The notes below the pieces were generated by a model. The model was not told the DNA's origin, ran no database searches, and was given only the letters and a program-made list of their open reading frames with translations. A stretch of 43,877 nt of DNA from NCBI RefSeq assembly GCF_000336755.1, contig NZ_AOLK01000015.1:160663-204539 (forward strand), written 5' to 3'. Positions 1 through 7,144 of this stretch are shown here, in pieces. Origin of the DNA: Haloferax elongans ATCC BAA-1513. Its GTDB lineage: Archaea; Halobacteriota; Halobacteria; Halobacteriales; Haloferacaceae. Position 1 is the stretch's first letter. Every line of letters begins with the position of its first letter. A program made the position numbers and the translations under genes.

Positions 1-137
1 TGAAGCGACCAAACGGCGACCGCCCCGGTCGCGAGGATACCGAGTCCATGACCGACTCGCCGCGAGACGAACGGCATGATAATCGCCACCGCGAGGACGA
101 CGAACGCGGGTGGCAAGAGCGTGAGGCTACTCGCCAT
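1..137 (-). CDS. Mrp/Mnh antiporter MnhD-like subunit, partial (N-terminus only)
   Basis: The first 45 codons of a membrane protein that runs off the left edge. It begins MASSLTLLPPAFVVLAVAII and is a hydrophobic helix followed by a short basic loop, as at the start of proton-pumping NuoN/MrpD-type subunits. Its ATG shares one base with the TGA of the preceding antiporter gene (TGATG), so it is the next cistron of the mnh operon, and a third MnhD-like subunit is expected in archaeal Mrp clusters. The assignment to MnhD rests on position and hydrophobicity because no family motif lies in the visible part. Confidence 0.7.
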   Translation of the reverse strand, partial: MASSLTLLPPAFVVLAVAIIMPFVSRRVGHGLGILATGAVAVWSL

Positions 138-1834
138 CAGAACACCACCCCCGTCGCGCCAGCGACGACCTGTTGGACGAGCGCGAGGAACACCGCCGTG
201 TAGGGAACGATACCGAGGACGAGCGCGCCGGTCGCGGCCGTCGCAATCGGTGCCATGATGAACCACGTACTCTCGGTGCCGAGCGCGCGGTGCTCCCACC
301 CCGCTGCTGGCGGGCCGCCGTGGTGCTCGTCGTCGTGGTCGTGTGCGTCCTCAGTGAGGTGGTCGCTGGGGTGTTGGTCGACTGCATAGGTTTCTCCGTT
401 CGCTTCGGTTTCAGAGGTGAGCGTCGCGTTCTTCCGTCCGCCGTCAGCACGGGTGGGCGTGCCGCCGATTGGGAACTCGATGAGCGGTTTCGCATCGGAG
501 TCCTCGGGCGTCTGGAAGAACGCCTGGTAGATAATCGGCCAGAAGTAGCCGATGTTCAACAGGCCGGAAGTGAGTAAGACGAGAGCAAACACCGTCTGTC
601 CGGCATCGAGACTCCCGATGAGGAGGTACCACTTGCTGACGAACCCGGCGACGAGCGGCAGGCCCGCCATGCCGAGGCTTGCGATAGTAAACGCAATCAT
701 GGTCAGTGGCATCCGCTTCCCGATACCGGCCATGTCGCTGATATCGTCGGTGTGAGTCTCGACGTGAATCGCGCCCGCACAGAAGAACAGCGTGAGCTTC
801 ATGAACGCGTGGGCGGGGATGTGGAGCAATCCGCCGACGAGCGCTGCGGGCGAGAGCAACGCGAGACCGAGCACGATGTACGACAACTGACTCACCGTCG
901 AGTACGCGAGTCGCCGTTTGAGGTTGTCCTGTCTGAGCGCGATGATACTCGAGACGAGGATGGTGAACGCGGCGACGGCGGCGAGTGGCAGGCCGACACC
1001 GAGTGACTCCACGGTACCCGGACCGTACACGTCGAGAATGACGCGCGCGATACCGAAGACACCGCTTTTGACGACGGCCACAGCGTGCAGGAGGCCCGAA
1101 ACGGGCGTCGGGGCGACCATCGCGTCAGGAAGCCACGAGTGAACCGGCATGAGGGCCGCCTTCACACCGAACCCGGCGATGAGGAGGCCGAACGCAGCGC
1201 GAGCGAGAACTGGGTCTGCGCTCGCGAGCGCGGCGATGCCGCCGGGCGTGAACTCGACAGATCCGGTCGTCAAGAACACGAGCGCAGTGCCCGCGAGTGC
1301 GGCGACGCCGCCACCGAAGGTGTACGCCAGATACTTTCGACCGGCCTTGCGCGCTTCGTCAGTCTCGTCGTGAGTGACGAGTGGGTACGTCGCCACCGTC
1401 AGCAGTTCGTAGAACACGTACAGGACGATGAGGTTCGACGCGAACGCGACACCGATTGCGGCGCTGACGCTCCCCGCGAACGCGGCGAAGTACCGCGTCT
1501 GCGAGTGCTCGTCGAGGCCGCGCATGTAGCCGATACTGTAGAAGCTCGTGACGACCCAGAGGAGACTGGCCAAGAGGCCGAAAATCATCCCGAGCGGGTC
1601 GGCGGTGAGCGTGAACGAGATGCCGGGTACGAACGCCCCGAGCTCGGTCACGTAGGTCGACCCGTCGAGGACGGCCGGCACCATACTGGCGACGATGGCA
1701 AGCGTCGAAACGGACGAGGCGATGGTCGCGCCCTCGCGGAGGTTCGGGCGACGGTTCAGTGCGACGATGAGGAGAACACCGACCGCGGGGGCTAACACGG
1801 CCGCGAGCGGTCTCAGTGAGTCGAGTTCAGTCAT
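137..1834 (-). CDS. Mrp/Mnh antiporter proton-translocating subunit (MnhD/NuoL-like, second copy)
   Basis: A 565-residue polytopic membrane protein of the proton-conducting transporter family (NuoL/M/N, MrpA/D). The family pattern is visible: an early conserved glutamate in a helix (YVFYELLTVATYPLVTH), a lysine helix (GFGVKAALMPVHSWLPDA) and the loop HAVAVVKSGVFGIARV. It should form one of the ion channels of a membrane Na+(K+)/H+ antiporter. It starts with ATG four bases inside the previous gene (ATGA overlap), which indicates translational coupling. A hydrophilic segment near residues 445-515, containing DAHDHDDEHHGG, interrupts the last helices and is unusual. It could equally be called an MrpA-type subunit because MrpA and MrpD are homologous; the C-terminal MrpA domains are on a separate gene upstream. 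Confidence 0.88.
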   Translation of the reverse strand: MTELDSLRPLAAVLAPAVGVLLIVALNRRPNLREGATIASSVSTLAIVASMVPAVLDGSTYVTELGAFVPGISFTLTADPLGMIFGLLASLLWVVTSFYSIGYMRGLDEHSQTRYFAAFAGSVSAAIGVAFASNLIVLYVFYELLTVATYPLVTHDETDEARKAGRKYLAYTFGGGVAALAGTALVFLTTGSVEFTPGGIAALASADPVLARAAFGLLIAGFGVKAALMPVHSWLPDAMVAPTPVSGLLHAVAVVKSGVFGIARVILDVYGPGTVESLGVGLPLAAVAAFTILVSSIIALRQDNLKRRLAYSTVSQLSYIVLGLALLSPAALVGGLLHIPAHAFMKLTLFFCAGAIHVETHTDDISDMAGIGKRMPLTMIAFTIASLGMAGLPLVAGFVSKWYLLIGSLDAGQTVFALVLLTSGLLNIGYFWPIIYQAFFQTPEDSDAKPLIEFPIGGTPTRADGGRKNATLTSETEANGETYAVDQHPSDHLTEDAHDHDDEHHGGPPAAGWEHRALGTESTWFIMAPIATAATGALVLGIVPYTAVFLALVQQVVAGATGVVF

Positions 1835-3318
1835 ACGAAGTACACCTCCAGTGCAGGCTGGATGATGCTGATGAGGTCAGAACCGGCGATGCCGAGCAGG
1901 ACCGCGGTGACCGCGGCGACGACGACGACGGTTCGCATGCCGAGCGAGACGTCGCTCGCTGGCTGGCCGCCGTCGGCCGAAACGCTGGCGTCGGCCACGT
2001 CGGCCTCGTCGGGATGGGTGAAGTACATCCGCTCGATGACGCGCCCGAAGTACGCGAGCGTCAGGAGCGTGCTGACGACGACGACGAGCGCGACCGACCA
2101 CGACCCGGCTTCGACCGCACCGACGACGATGTTCCACTTGCCGATGAAGCCGATTGCGGGCGGGATGCCGACCATCGAGAACGCGAGCACGGCGAACGCC
2201 GCGCTCGTCACCGGTTCGCGAGCGGCAAGTCCCTTGAACTCGTCCATCGTTCGAGCGCCGACCGACGCGGCGAAGACGCCGAGCGCCAGAAACAGGCCGC
2301 CTTTCATCACGGCGTGGCCGATGAGGTGGACCACCGCGCCGATAAGCGCCGTCTCGTTCCCGATTCCGATTGCGGTGACGACGAGACCGAACTGCGAGAC
2401 AGACGAGTACGCGAGCATCCGTTTGAGGTCGGACTGCATGACTGCGAGTACCGACCCGGCGACGATGCTCACGCTTCCGAGGAGGACGAAGGCGTCCGCC
2501 GCGATGGGAACCGTCTCGAGGAAGTCACGGGTGAAGACCGTGTAGGTAACGCGGAACAGCCCGTACGCCGCAGCGGTCGAGACGAGCGCGGAGATGTACG
2601 CGCTCACCGTATCCGGCGATTCGGCGTACGCACCGGGTTGCCACGTGTGCAGTGGGAAGACGGCGACCTTGACTAACAGCCCGGTCGCCATCAGGCCGAA
2701 CCCGGTCAGCACGGCTGGCGTGTACCCCACCCCGGCGAGTGCTTCCGAGAGGGAAGCCATGTTCAACGTCCCGGTGGCGATGTAGAGATAGCCGGTCCCG
2801 AGCAGGTACAGCGAGGCACCGATAGTACCGACAAACAGGTACTTCAGGCTCGCAACCGCGGCCCGGGGCGACCGACCGCTCGCGACGAGCGCGTAGGTTG
2901 CCAGCCCCGTAATCTCCAAGAAGACGTACAGGTTGAACACGTCGGCAGTCGCAACGACGCCGGAGATACCCGCGGTGAGAAGCGCCAGTTCGCTGTAGAA
3001 CGCGTTCGAGTGCGGTCCGGCGCGTCGCGCGTACACCACGACGCCCAGCGTCGAAAGCGAGATGAGCACTAACAGCGGTGCCGAGATGCCGTCGGCGACG
3101 AGTTCGATACCGAACGGTGGTTGGAAACCGCCGACCGCATACGAGAGCCGCCCGCTCGTAACCACTGCGTTGGCGACGACTGTCGACAACCCGAGGTGGG
3201 CGAGCGACATAGCGAGTGCGACGTACCACCCGGCGCGGTCGGAGAGAATGCCGAGGAACACCGGCAGTATCGCCGCCACAATCGGGAGTACGATGAGCAA
3301 GACGAGTGCGTCAGTCAT
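1831..3318 (-). CDS. mnhD: Mrp/Mnh antiporter subunit D
   Basis: A 495-residue polytopic protein of the MrpD/NuoM family. Characteristic stretches are YVFLEITGLATYALVASG (glutamate helix), LLVKVAVFPLHTWQPGAYAE (lysine helix) and LKRMLAYSSVSQFGLV (broken-helix region), in the expected order. The protein is a proton channel subunit of the multisubunit monovalent cation/proton antiporter, which serves pH and sodium homeostasis in the cytoplasmic membrane. The ATG overlaps the end of mnhC by eight bases and the stop overlaps the next antiporter gene by four. Length is normal for MnhD. The family call is secure; which cation is exported cannot be read from the sequence. Confidence 0.92.
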   Translation of the reverse strand: MTDALVLLIVLPIVAAILPVFLGILSDRAGWYVALAMSLAHLGLSTVVANAVVTSGRLSYAVGGFQPPFGIELVADGISAPLLVLISLSTLGVVVYARRAGPHSNAFYSELALLTAGISGVVATADVFNLYVFLEITGLATYALVASGRSPRAAVASLKYLFVGTIGASLYLLGTGYLYIATGTLNMASLSEALAGVGYTPAVLTGFGLMATGLLVKVAVFPLHTWQPGAYAESPDTVSAYISALVSTAAAYGLFRVTYTVFTRDFLETVPIAADAFVLLGSVSIVAGSVLAVMQSDLKRMLAYSSVSQFGLVVTAIGIGNETALIGAVVHLIGHAVMKGGLFLALGVFAASVGARTMDEFKGLAAREPVTSAAFAVLAFSMVGIPPAIGFIGKWNIVVGAVEAGSWSVALVVVVSTLLTLAYFGRVIERMYFTHPDEADVADASVSADGGQPASDVSLGMRTVVVVAAVTAVLLGIAGSDLISIIQPALEVYFV

Positions 3319-3670
3319 CTACCTGTACCTCCTTGATGACGTCTTCGTCGAGAGAGCCATAGCCGTTGTAGATACGAACGATAAGCGCGAGCGCGACGGC
3401 GGTCAGGCTCACCCCGACGACAATCGCCGTGAGAATGAGCACGTGCGGGAGCGGGCTCACGATTGGACCCTCGGAGTGGCCGACGATGGGCGGAACGCCG
3501 CCGTCGACGTAGCCGGTGGTCACGAAAAAGAGGAAGATACCAACTTGGAAGATGTTCATACCGATGACCTTCCGAACGAGGTTGGGACTCCCCATGACGA
3601 CGTAGAGCCCGATGCCGACCAAGAGAATGCTCGCGATGTAGTTGTAGTGGGTCGTAAGCAGGTCAATCAT
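3311..3670 (-). CDS. mnhC: Mrp/Mnh antiporter subunit C (NuoK-like)
   Basis: A 119-residue, three-helix membrane protein of the MrpC/NuoK family. The helix with NLVRKVIGMNIFQVGIFLFF and the segment SPLPHVLILTAIVVGVSLTA are typical of this subunit, including the conserved PLPHALVLTAIVIG-type motif. It is a small membrane subunit of the antiporter and probably lines the proton path between the large subunits. Its ATG overlaps the stop of mnhB by four bases (ATGA), and it runs into mnhD with an eight-base overlap. The C-terminal tail (SLDEDVIKEVQVDD) is acidic, as usual in haloarchaea. Confidence 0.92.
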   Translation of the reverse strand: MIDLLTTHYNYIASILLVGIGLYVVMGSPNLVRKVIGMNIFQVGIFLFFVTTGYVDGGVPPIVGHSEGPIVSPLPHVLILTAIVVGVSLTAVALALIVRIYNGYGSLDEDVIKEVQVDD

Positions 3671-4134
3671 GCTTCATCACCGTCCGTCTCCTCGTCGGAG
3701 AACCCCGCAGCGAGGTTCATAAACAGCGAGACGATGACGCCTGCGACAATCGCCCCGATGCCGAGTTCGACGAGTTCGATGCCGTATTTGACACCGTGGC
3801 TGATTCCGTAGGCGGAGTAGTTGAGGAACGGTCCACCGAAGGCGAGCGCACCCAAACCGATGAGTGCGAACGTCGATGCTCCCCCGCCGATGACGACGCG
3901 AACGAAGTCGTCGTCGAGCCACTCTCGCGTCGGTTCGATACCGAAGGCGAACGCGAGCATGATGATACTCGACGCGACGATGGCTCCACCTTGGAAGCCA
4001 CCGCCCGCGGACTCTGCGCCGTGGAACATGACGAAGAGCCCGAACGTGAAGACGAACGGGCTGACGACGCGAACTGTCGTCATGATAATCGTACTTTCGA
4101 CGTATGCACGGGGGCTGAAATCGAGTGAACTCAT
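3667..4134 (-). CDS. mnhB: Mrp/Mnh antiporter subunit B
   Basis: A 155-residue membrane protein of the MnhB family (Na+/H+ antiporter subunit B). The motif FVMFHGAESAGGGFQGGAIV corresponds to the conserved GH..PGGGFQGG region of MrpB. About four transmembrane helices can be seen, ending in an acidic tail (SDEETDGDEA). It lies between the MbhD-like subunit and mnhC, with four-base ATGA overlaps at both ends, so translation of the cluster is tightly coupled. The family assignment is firm. Confidence 0.92.
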   Translation of the reverse strand: MSSLDFSPRAYVESTIIMTTVRVVSPFVFTFGLFVMFHGAESAGGGFQGGAIVASSIIMLAFAFGIEPTREWLDDDFVRVVIGGGASTFALIGLGALAFGGPFLNYSAYGISHGVKYGIELVELGIGAIVAGVIVSLFMNLAAGFSDEETDGDEA

Positions 4135-4667
4135 ACGTACACCTCCTTGCGAAGGACGACGAGGACCGCGATTCCGGCGGCCAGCACGACCGCTGCCTCA
4201 CCGAGGGTGTCGAACCCACGGTAGGCGGCCAACACCGCCGTCACGACGTTTTCGACGTCAGTCTGCGGGTACGCGTTTTCGAGGTAGTAGCGCGTCACCT
4301 CAGAGGTTGCGACCGCCGAGTTCGGGTCTCCGATGCGCGGCAGCGAGCGCACCGTCGTCAGCAACACGCCGACGAGGGCCGTCGCTACCGCCGCTGGACC
4401 CCACTTAATTCGCTCGAAGAGGCGGTCGCCACCGGGACGAACCGTCCGAACGATGGTCAAGAGGAACAGGACGGTCGTGACGCCCGCGCCGACGGCCGCT
4501 TCGGTGAGCGCCACGTCGGGTGCGCGCAGAAGGACGTACACCAACGCGATACCGAAGCTGAATCCGGCGAACGCGATAATCGCGCTGAGGATGTCGCGGA
4601 GGAACGCGGCCGCGAGCGCAGCGAATATGACGAACGCGAGCAAGAGCGCGAACAACGTGAGCTGCAC
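4131..4667 (-). CDS. Mrp/Mnh antiporter MbhD/MbhE-like subunit (equivalent of the MrpA C-terminal domain)
   Basis: A 178-residue membrane protein. Its first half has the MbhD (DUF4040) signature LRAPDVALTEAAVGAGVTTVLF, which in bacterial Mrp complexes forms part of the C-terminus of MrpA. The second half (about residues 95-178) resembles MbhE, with a helix, a soluble loop and the motif YRGFDTLGEAAVVLAA at the end. I chose a GTG start because GGAGGTGA lies five bases before it and the upstream mnhG ends two bases earlier; an in-frame GTG three codons upstream is less well placed. The gene splits off domains fused to MrpA in many bacteria and resembles archaeal Mbh/Mbx-type modules. Confidence 0.87.
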   Translation of the reverse strand: MQLTLFALLLAFVIFAALAAAFLRDILSAIIAFAGFSFGIALVYVLLRAPDVALTEAAVGAGVTTVLFLLTIVRTVRPGGDRLFERIKWGPAAVATALVGVLLTTVRSLPRIGDPNSAVATSEVTRYYLENAYPQTDVENVVTAVLAAYRGFDTLGEAAVVLAAGIAVLVVLRKEVYV

Positions 4668-4668
4668 G

Positions 4669-4986
4669 TCAGTCACCTCCTCCGTCGTCTGCAGTCCACG
4701 GTTCGATACCCTGTTCGTAGGCCGCCCGGGTGATGGCGTGAGCGGCCGTCGGGTTAGTGATAAACATGAACAAGAGCAGGAGCGCCGTCTTGACGGCGGC
4801 AACGTCCGCCCCGAAGAGGAGCATGACTCCCCCGAGCGACAGAACCGTTCCGAGGGTGTCACTCTTCGAGGTGGCGTGAGCGCGGGTGTAGAGGTCGGGC
4901 AGTCGGATGATACCGACGACCGCGACGAAGCCGAAAAACACCCCCGCGAGGACGAGCCCCGAGATGAGGTATTCGAGCGGCGTCAT
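4669..4986 (-). CDS. mnhG: Mrp/Mnh antiporter subunit G
   Basis: A 105-residue, three-helix protein of the MnhG family. The motif GIIRLPDLYTRAHATSKSDT matches the conserved RLPD.Y.R.HA....TLG pattern of this subunit. It is a small membrane subunit of the cation/proton antiporter. The ATG at 4986 is preferred over a GTG four codons upstream because that GTG lies directly on the GGAGG of mnhF's last codons. The ATG starts one base after the mnhF stop. The acidic, glycine-rich C-terminus (ADDGGGD) encodes the Shine-Dalgarno sequence of the next gene. Confidence 0.92.
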   Translation of the reverse strand: MTPLEYLISGLVLAGVFFGFVAVVGIIRLPDLYTRAHATSKSDTLGTVLSLGGVMLLFGADVAAVKTALLLLFMFITNPTAAHAITRAAYEQGIEPWTADDGGGD

Positions 4987-4987
4987 C

Positions 4988-5278
4988 TCAGAGCACACCT
5001 CCGCGCTCGACGATGAACTTCGAGATTGCGATGCTTGCGAGGAAGTTCAACAGCGCGTAGACGAGCGCAACGTCGAGGTACCCCGGTTGGCCGAACGCCG
5101 CCGCAGCAAGCGCCAACACGACGACAGTGTTCGTCCCGATGGCGTTGATGGCGATAACGCGGTCTTCCATGGTGGGACCGCGGACCACACGGTAGAGCAG
5201 CACGATGGCGAACGTCGCGAACGCGGCCGCCCCGCCGAGCAGAACCGTTTGGAACGTCGAAAAACCTTCGAGTACCAT
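4988..5278 (-). CDS. mnhF: Mrp/Mnh antiporter subunit F
   Basis: A 96-residue, three-helix membrane protein of the MnhF (MrpF) family. Diagnostic features are the RVVRGPTMEDRVIAINAIG loop, matching RGP...DR..A.d..g, and the final helix with ALLNFLASIAISKFIVERG. It is a structural membrane subunit of the antiporter complex. The ATG follows the mnhE stop (TAA) by two bases and has GGAGG shortly before it, inside the last codons of mnhE. The order E-F-G-B-B-C-D-D is that of archaeal Mrp operons. Confidence 0.92.
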   Translation of the reverse strand: MVLEGFSTFQTVLLGGAAAFATFAIVLLYRVVRGPTMEDRVIAINAIGTNTVVVLALAAAAFGQPGYLDVALVYALLNFLASIAISKFIVERGGVL

Positions 5279-5280
5279 TG

Positions 5281-6372
5281 TTAGGGTTCCTCCGGTGTTT
5301 GTGGAACCGATTCGTCTTCGACCGTCCCGCGCTCTCGCGGGCTCGGGATGCGCGCCGCTGCGCGACCGTAGAAGATGAACCGCACGGCGCGTTCGAGCGT
5401 TCCACCGGCCAGTCCGTCACGAGCCGAGCCAGTAAGCGAGTGAATGACGAGACTGTCTCGGTCGACATCGACAGTGAGCGTGCCCGGCGTCAGCGTGATG
5501 CTGTTCGCCAGCGTCGTCACCGAGAGGTCGTCCCAGATAGCCGCCCGATATCGCTGTATCTTCGGGTCGATAGGCAAGCTCGGGTGGAGGATAATGTACG
5601 CAACCTCGATGTTCGCTTTCAGAATCTCCCACAGCAGGTACGGAACGTACAGGATGAACCGGCCGGTCCGCCTGAGCAGGCGGCCCGCTTTCGGCGTCTC
5701 TCTGAACGTGATACGAGAGAAGACGGTGGTGACGATACCCGCCGAGACTGCGCCGGTAACGAGGTTGAACGTGTCGAGCACACCGGCCAAGAGCAGGTAG
5801 AAACCGAACGATGCGCCGAACATCACGAGCGCTTTCGACAGGTTCGAACGGCTCGGAAACCGTCCGCGCTCGACGACGCGGTCGACAGGGGCTTCCTCGA
5901 CGATACGGTCAGACCGAGAGAGTTCGAGTTCCAGCGGTTGGAGCATCGGTGCGCTCCCGCCAGGCTGGTACTCCGGGTCCACGATGATACGGCCAAGGTC
6001 GCGGTCGCGTGCGTATTCGAGAAGTACGTCCGCGAAGTCACTCGGCGAAAACAGATATCGGTCTTCGCCGACGACAGCCGTCTCTATCGAGACCGGTACA
6101 CCGTCGTCGTCGATTTCACCGTCGTCGTCGTAGTCTAAGTCCTCGGCCGCCCAGACACGCGCTCGGTCGAGTACGTCGGCGACCTCTTCGGACGCCGACC
6201 GTTCGACTTCGTCGACCAACTGCCAGCGGACCGGATAGACGAAATGAACGGTCGCTTCTTCACCCGTTTCGCTGGCGACACGCCGAGCTTCACGAGTTGC
6301 GTACGCGGCCGTGTTCCTGAACGTCGAGGACTCTCCGACAGGGACGAGAATACGTGCGCTCGTCTCTGACAT
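5281..6372 (-). CDS. mnhE: Mrp/Mnh antiporter subunit E fused to an N-terminal universal-stress (UspA-like) domain
   Basis: A 363-residue fusion. Residues 5-160 look like a UspA-type nucleotide-binding fold: a first strand SARILVPVGES, a helix rich in Ala/Arg, the strand EEATVHFVYPV and later DRDLGRIIVDPEY. Residues 180-345 are the MnhE domain, with two membrane helices, the segment LWEILKANIEVAYIILHPS and LANSITLTPGTLTVDV, which is the family signature. Ordinary MnhE proteins are about 160 residues. The ATG at 6372 follows GGAGGTGG. This is the first large gene of the operon. The stress domain may sense nucleotide or energy state, but that is inference. Confidence 0.9.
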   Translation of the reverse strand: MSETSARILVPVGESSTFRNTAAYATREARRVASETGEEATVHFVYPVRWQLVDEVERSASEEVADVLDRARVWAAEDLDYDDDGEIDDDGVPVSIETAVVGEDRYLFSPSDFADVLLEYARDRDLGRIIVDPEYQPGGSAPMLQPLELELSRSDRIVEEAPVDRVVERGRFPSRSNLSKALVMFGASFGFYLLLAGVLDTFNLVTGAVSAGIVTTVFSRITFRETPKAGRLLRRTGRFILYVPYLLWEILKANIEVAYIILHPSLPIDPKIQRYRAAIWDDLSVTTLANSITLTPGTLTVDVDRDSLVIHSLTGSARDGLAGGTLERAVRFIFYGRAAARIPSPRERGTVEDESVPQTPEEP

Positions 6373-6428
6373 CACCCACCTCCGGCGCCGTTCGAGACAG
6401 TTCGCCGCGGATTCAGATACTGACTCAT
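6372..6428 (-). CDS. Short ORF (18 codons) overlapping the mnhE start
   Basis: Reads MSQYLNPRRTVSNGAGGG and stops with the TGA of a TGATG that is also the mnhE start. A weak TATA-like CTTTTGTAA at 6446-6454 would place the transcript start close to this ATG, so the ORF could be translated as a leaderless mini-cistron. Its last codons (GGA GGT GGG) form the Shine-Dalgarno sequence of mnhE. This arrangement suggests that ribosomes entering at the leaderless ATG terminate and restart on mnhE. The peptide itself has no recognisable family and may be unimportant as a product. Confidence 0.4.
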   Translation of the reverse strand: MSQYLNPRRTVSNGAGGG

Positions 6429-6445
6429 AAGCACTATTTCCCACT

Positions 6446-6454
6446 TACAAAAGG
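6446..6454 (-). promoter_or_regulatory. Candidate TATA box of the mnh operon
   Basis: On the minus strand the sequence is CTTTTGTAA, about 26 bp before the short ORF that precedes mnhE. The match to a haloarchaeal TATA box is only fair. No closer candidate is evident between mnhE and the Lrp gene. Confidence 0.35.
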
Positions 6455-6559
6455 CAGGCAAAACGCTTTCCGCTATCGGATGGCGAGTATTGGCGATTCG
6501 ACACACTGTCTGTGGATTAGTTCGGTTCTCGAACGCCGTCCAGTCGAGCGATTTGGCAG

Positions 6560-7045
6560 TCAGTCGTCGTCTTCGTCGGTCGACCCCTTGCCGAAGGGAC
6601 TGTACGGGGAGGTGTACTCGTTGCGGATGAGTTCCTCCTCGGCGATTTCGAAGCCCAGCGCGCTGAGTTCGCGACCGATTCGACTCAAGTCGTCGCTGTT
6701 TCGGCCGAGTGCGGTTATGTGGACGTTCTTCTCGCCGGTCATGATCTCTCGAACCGAGATGACGCCGTCGACTTCCAGTGCCGCCTTTGCGAGTTGCTCT
6801 CGCTCGGGAATCGGCGCGGTACAGAAGATAATCGTGTGGAGTTGGTAGCCCAGCACCTCGTAGTCGATATCGAGATGACTGCCCCGGATAACGCCCTTCG
6901 ATTCGAGCTTTCCGACTCGGTTTCGAACCGTACTCGCCGAGACGCCGAACGCCTCTGCGATGTCGCTTCCGGAGGTGTGTCGAGCGTCCTTCTGAAGCGC
7001 ATAGAGGATGTATTTGTCGAGATCGTCTACCGAGATGGTCGCCAT
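6560..7045 (-). CDS. Lrp/AsnC-family transcriptional regulator
   Basis: A 161-residue protein with an N-terminal winged helix (helix-turn-helix near residues 26-47, SDIAEAFGVSASTVRNRVGK) and a C-terminal RAM-like ligand-sensing domain (about 65-145, with DGVISVREIMTGEKNVHITA). Lrp/AsnC proteins bind DNA as multimers and usually respond to amino acids. It lies between the mnh operon and an amino-acid permease on the same strand, so the permease is the most natural regulatory target; this is inference. The ATG is preceded at the leaderless distance by a TATA-like box. The tail (KGSTDEDDD) is strongly acidic. Confidence 0.92.
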   Translation of the reverse strand: MATISVDDLDKYILYALQKDARHTSGSDIAEAFGVSASTVRNRVGKLESKGVIRGSHLDIDYEVLGYQLHTIIFCTAPIPEREQLAKAALEVDGVISVREIMTGEKNVHITALGRNSDDLSRIGRELSALGFEIAEEELIRNEYTSPYSPFGKGSTDEDDD

Positions 7046-7060
7046 GCACCAACGAATGGA

Positions 7061-7070
7061 CGTGCTTAAA
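7061..7070 (-). promoter_or_regulatory. TATA box of the Lrp/AsnC gene
   Basis: The minus strand reads CTATTTTAAG, centred about 21-25 bp before the Lrp ATG. This fits leaderless transcription of the regulator independently of the permease. Confidence 0.5.
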
Positions 7071-7144
7071 ATAGGTGTTTTGTTCCCTCAGAGGCGCTCC
7101 TGCAGTCGAAAACGCGTCCGAGAGCGGGTAACGCCGTCTCATGG

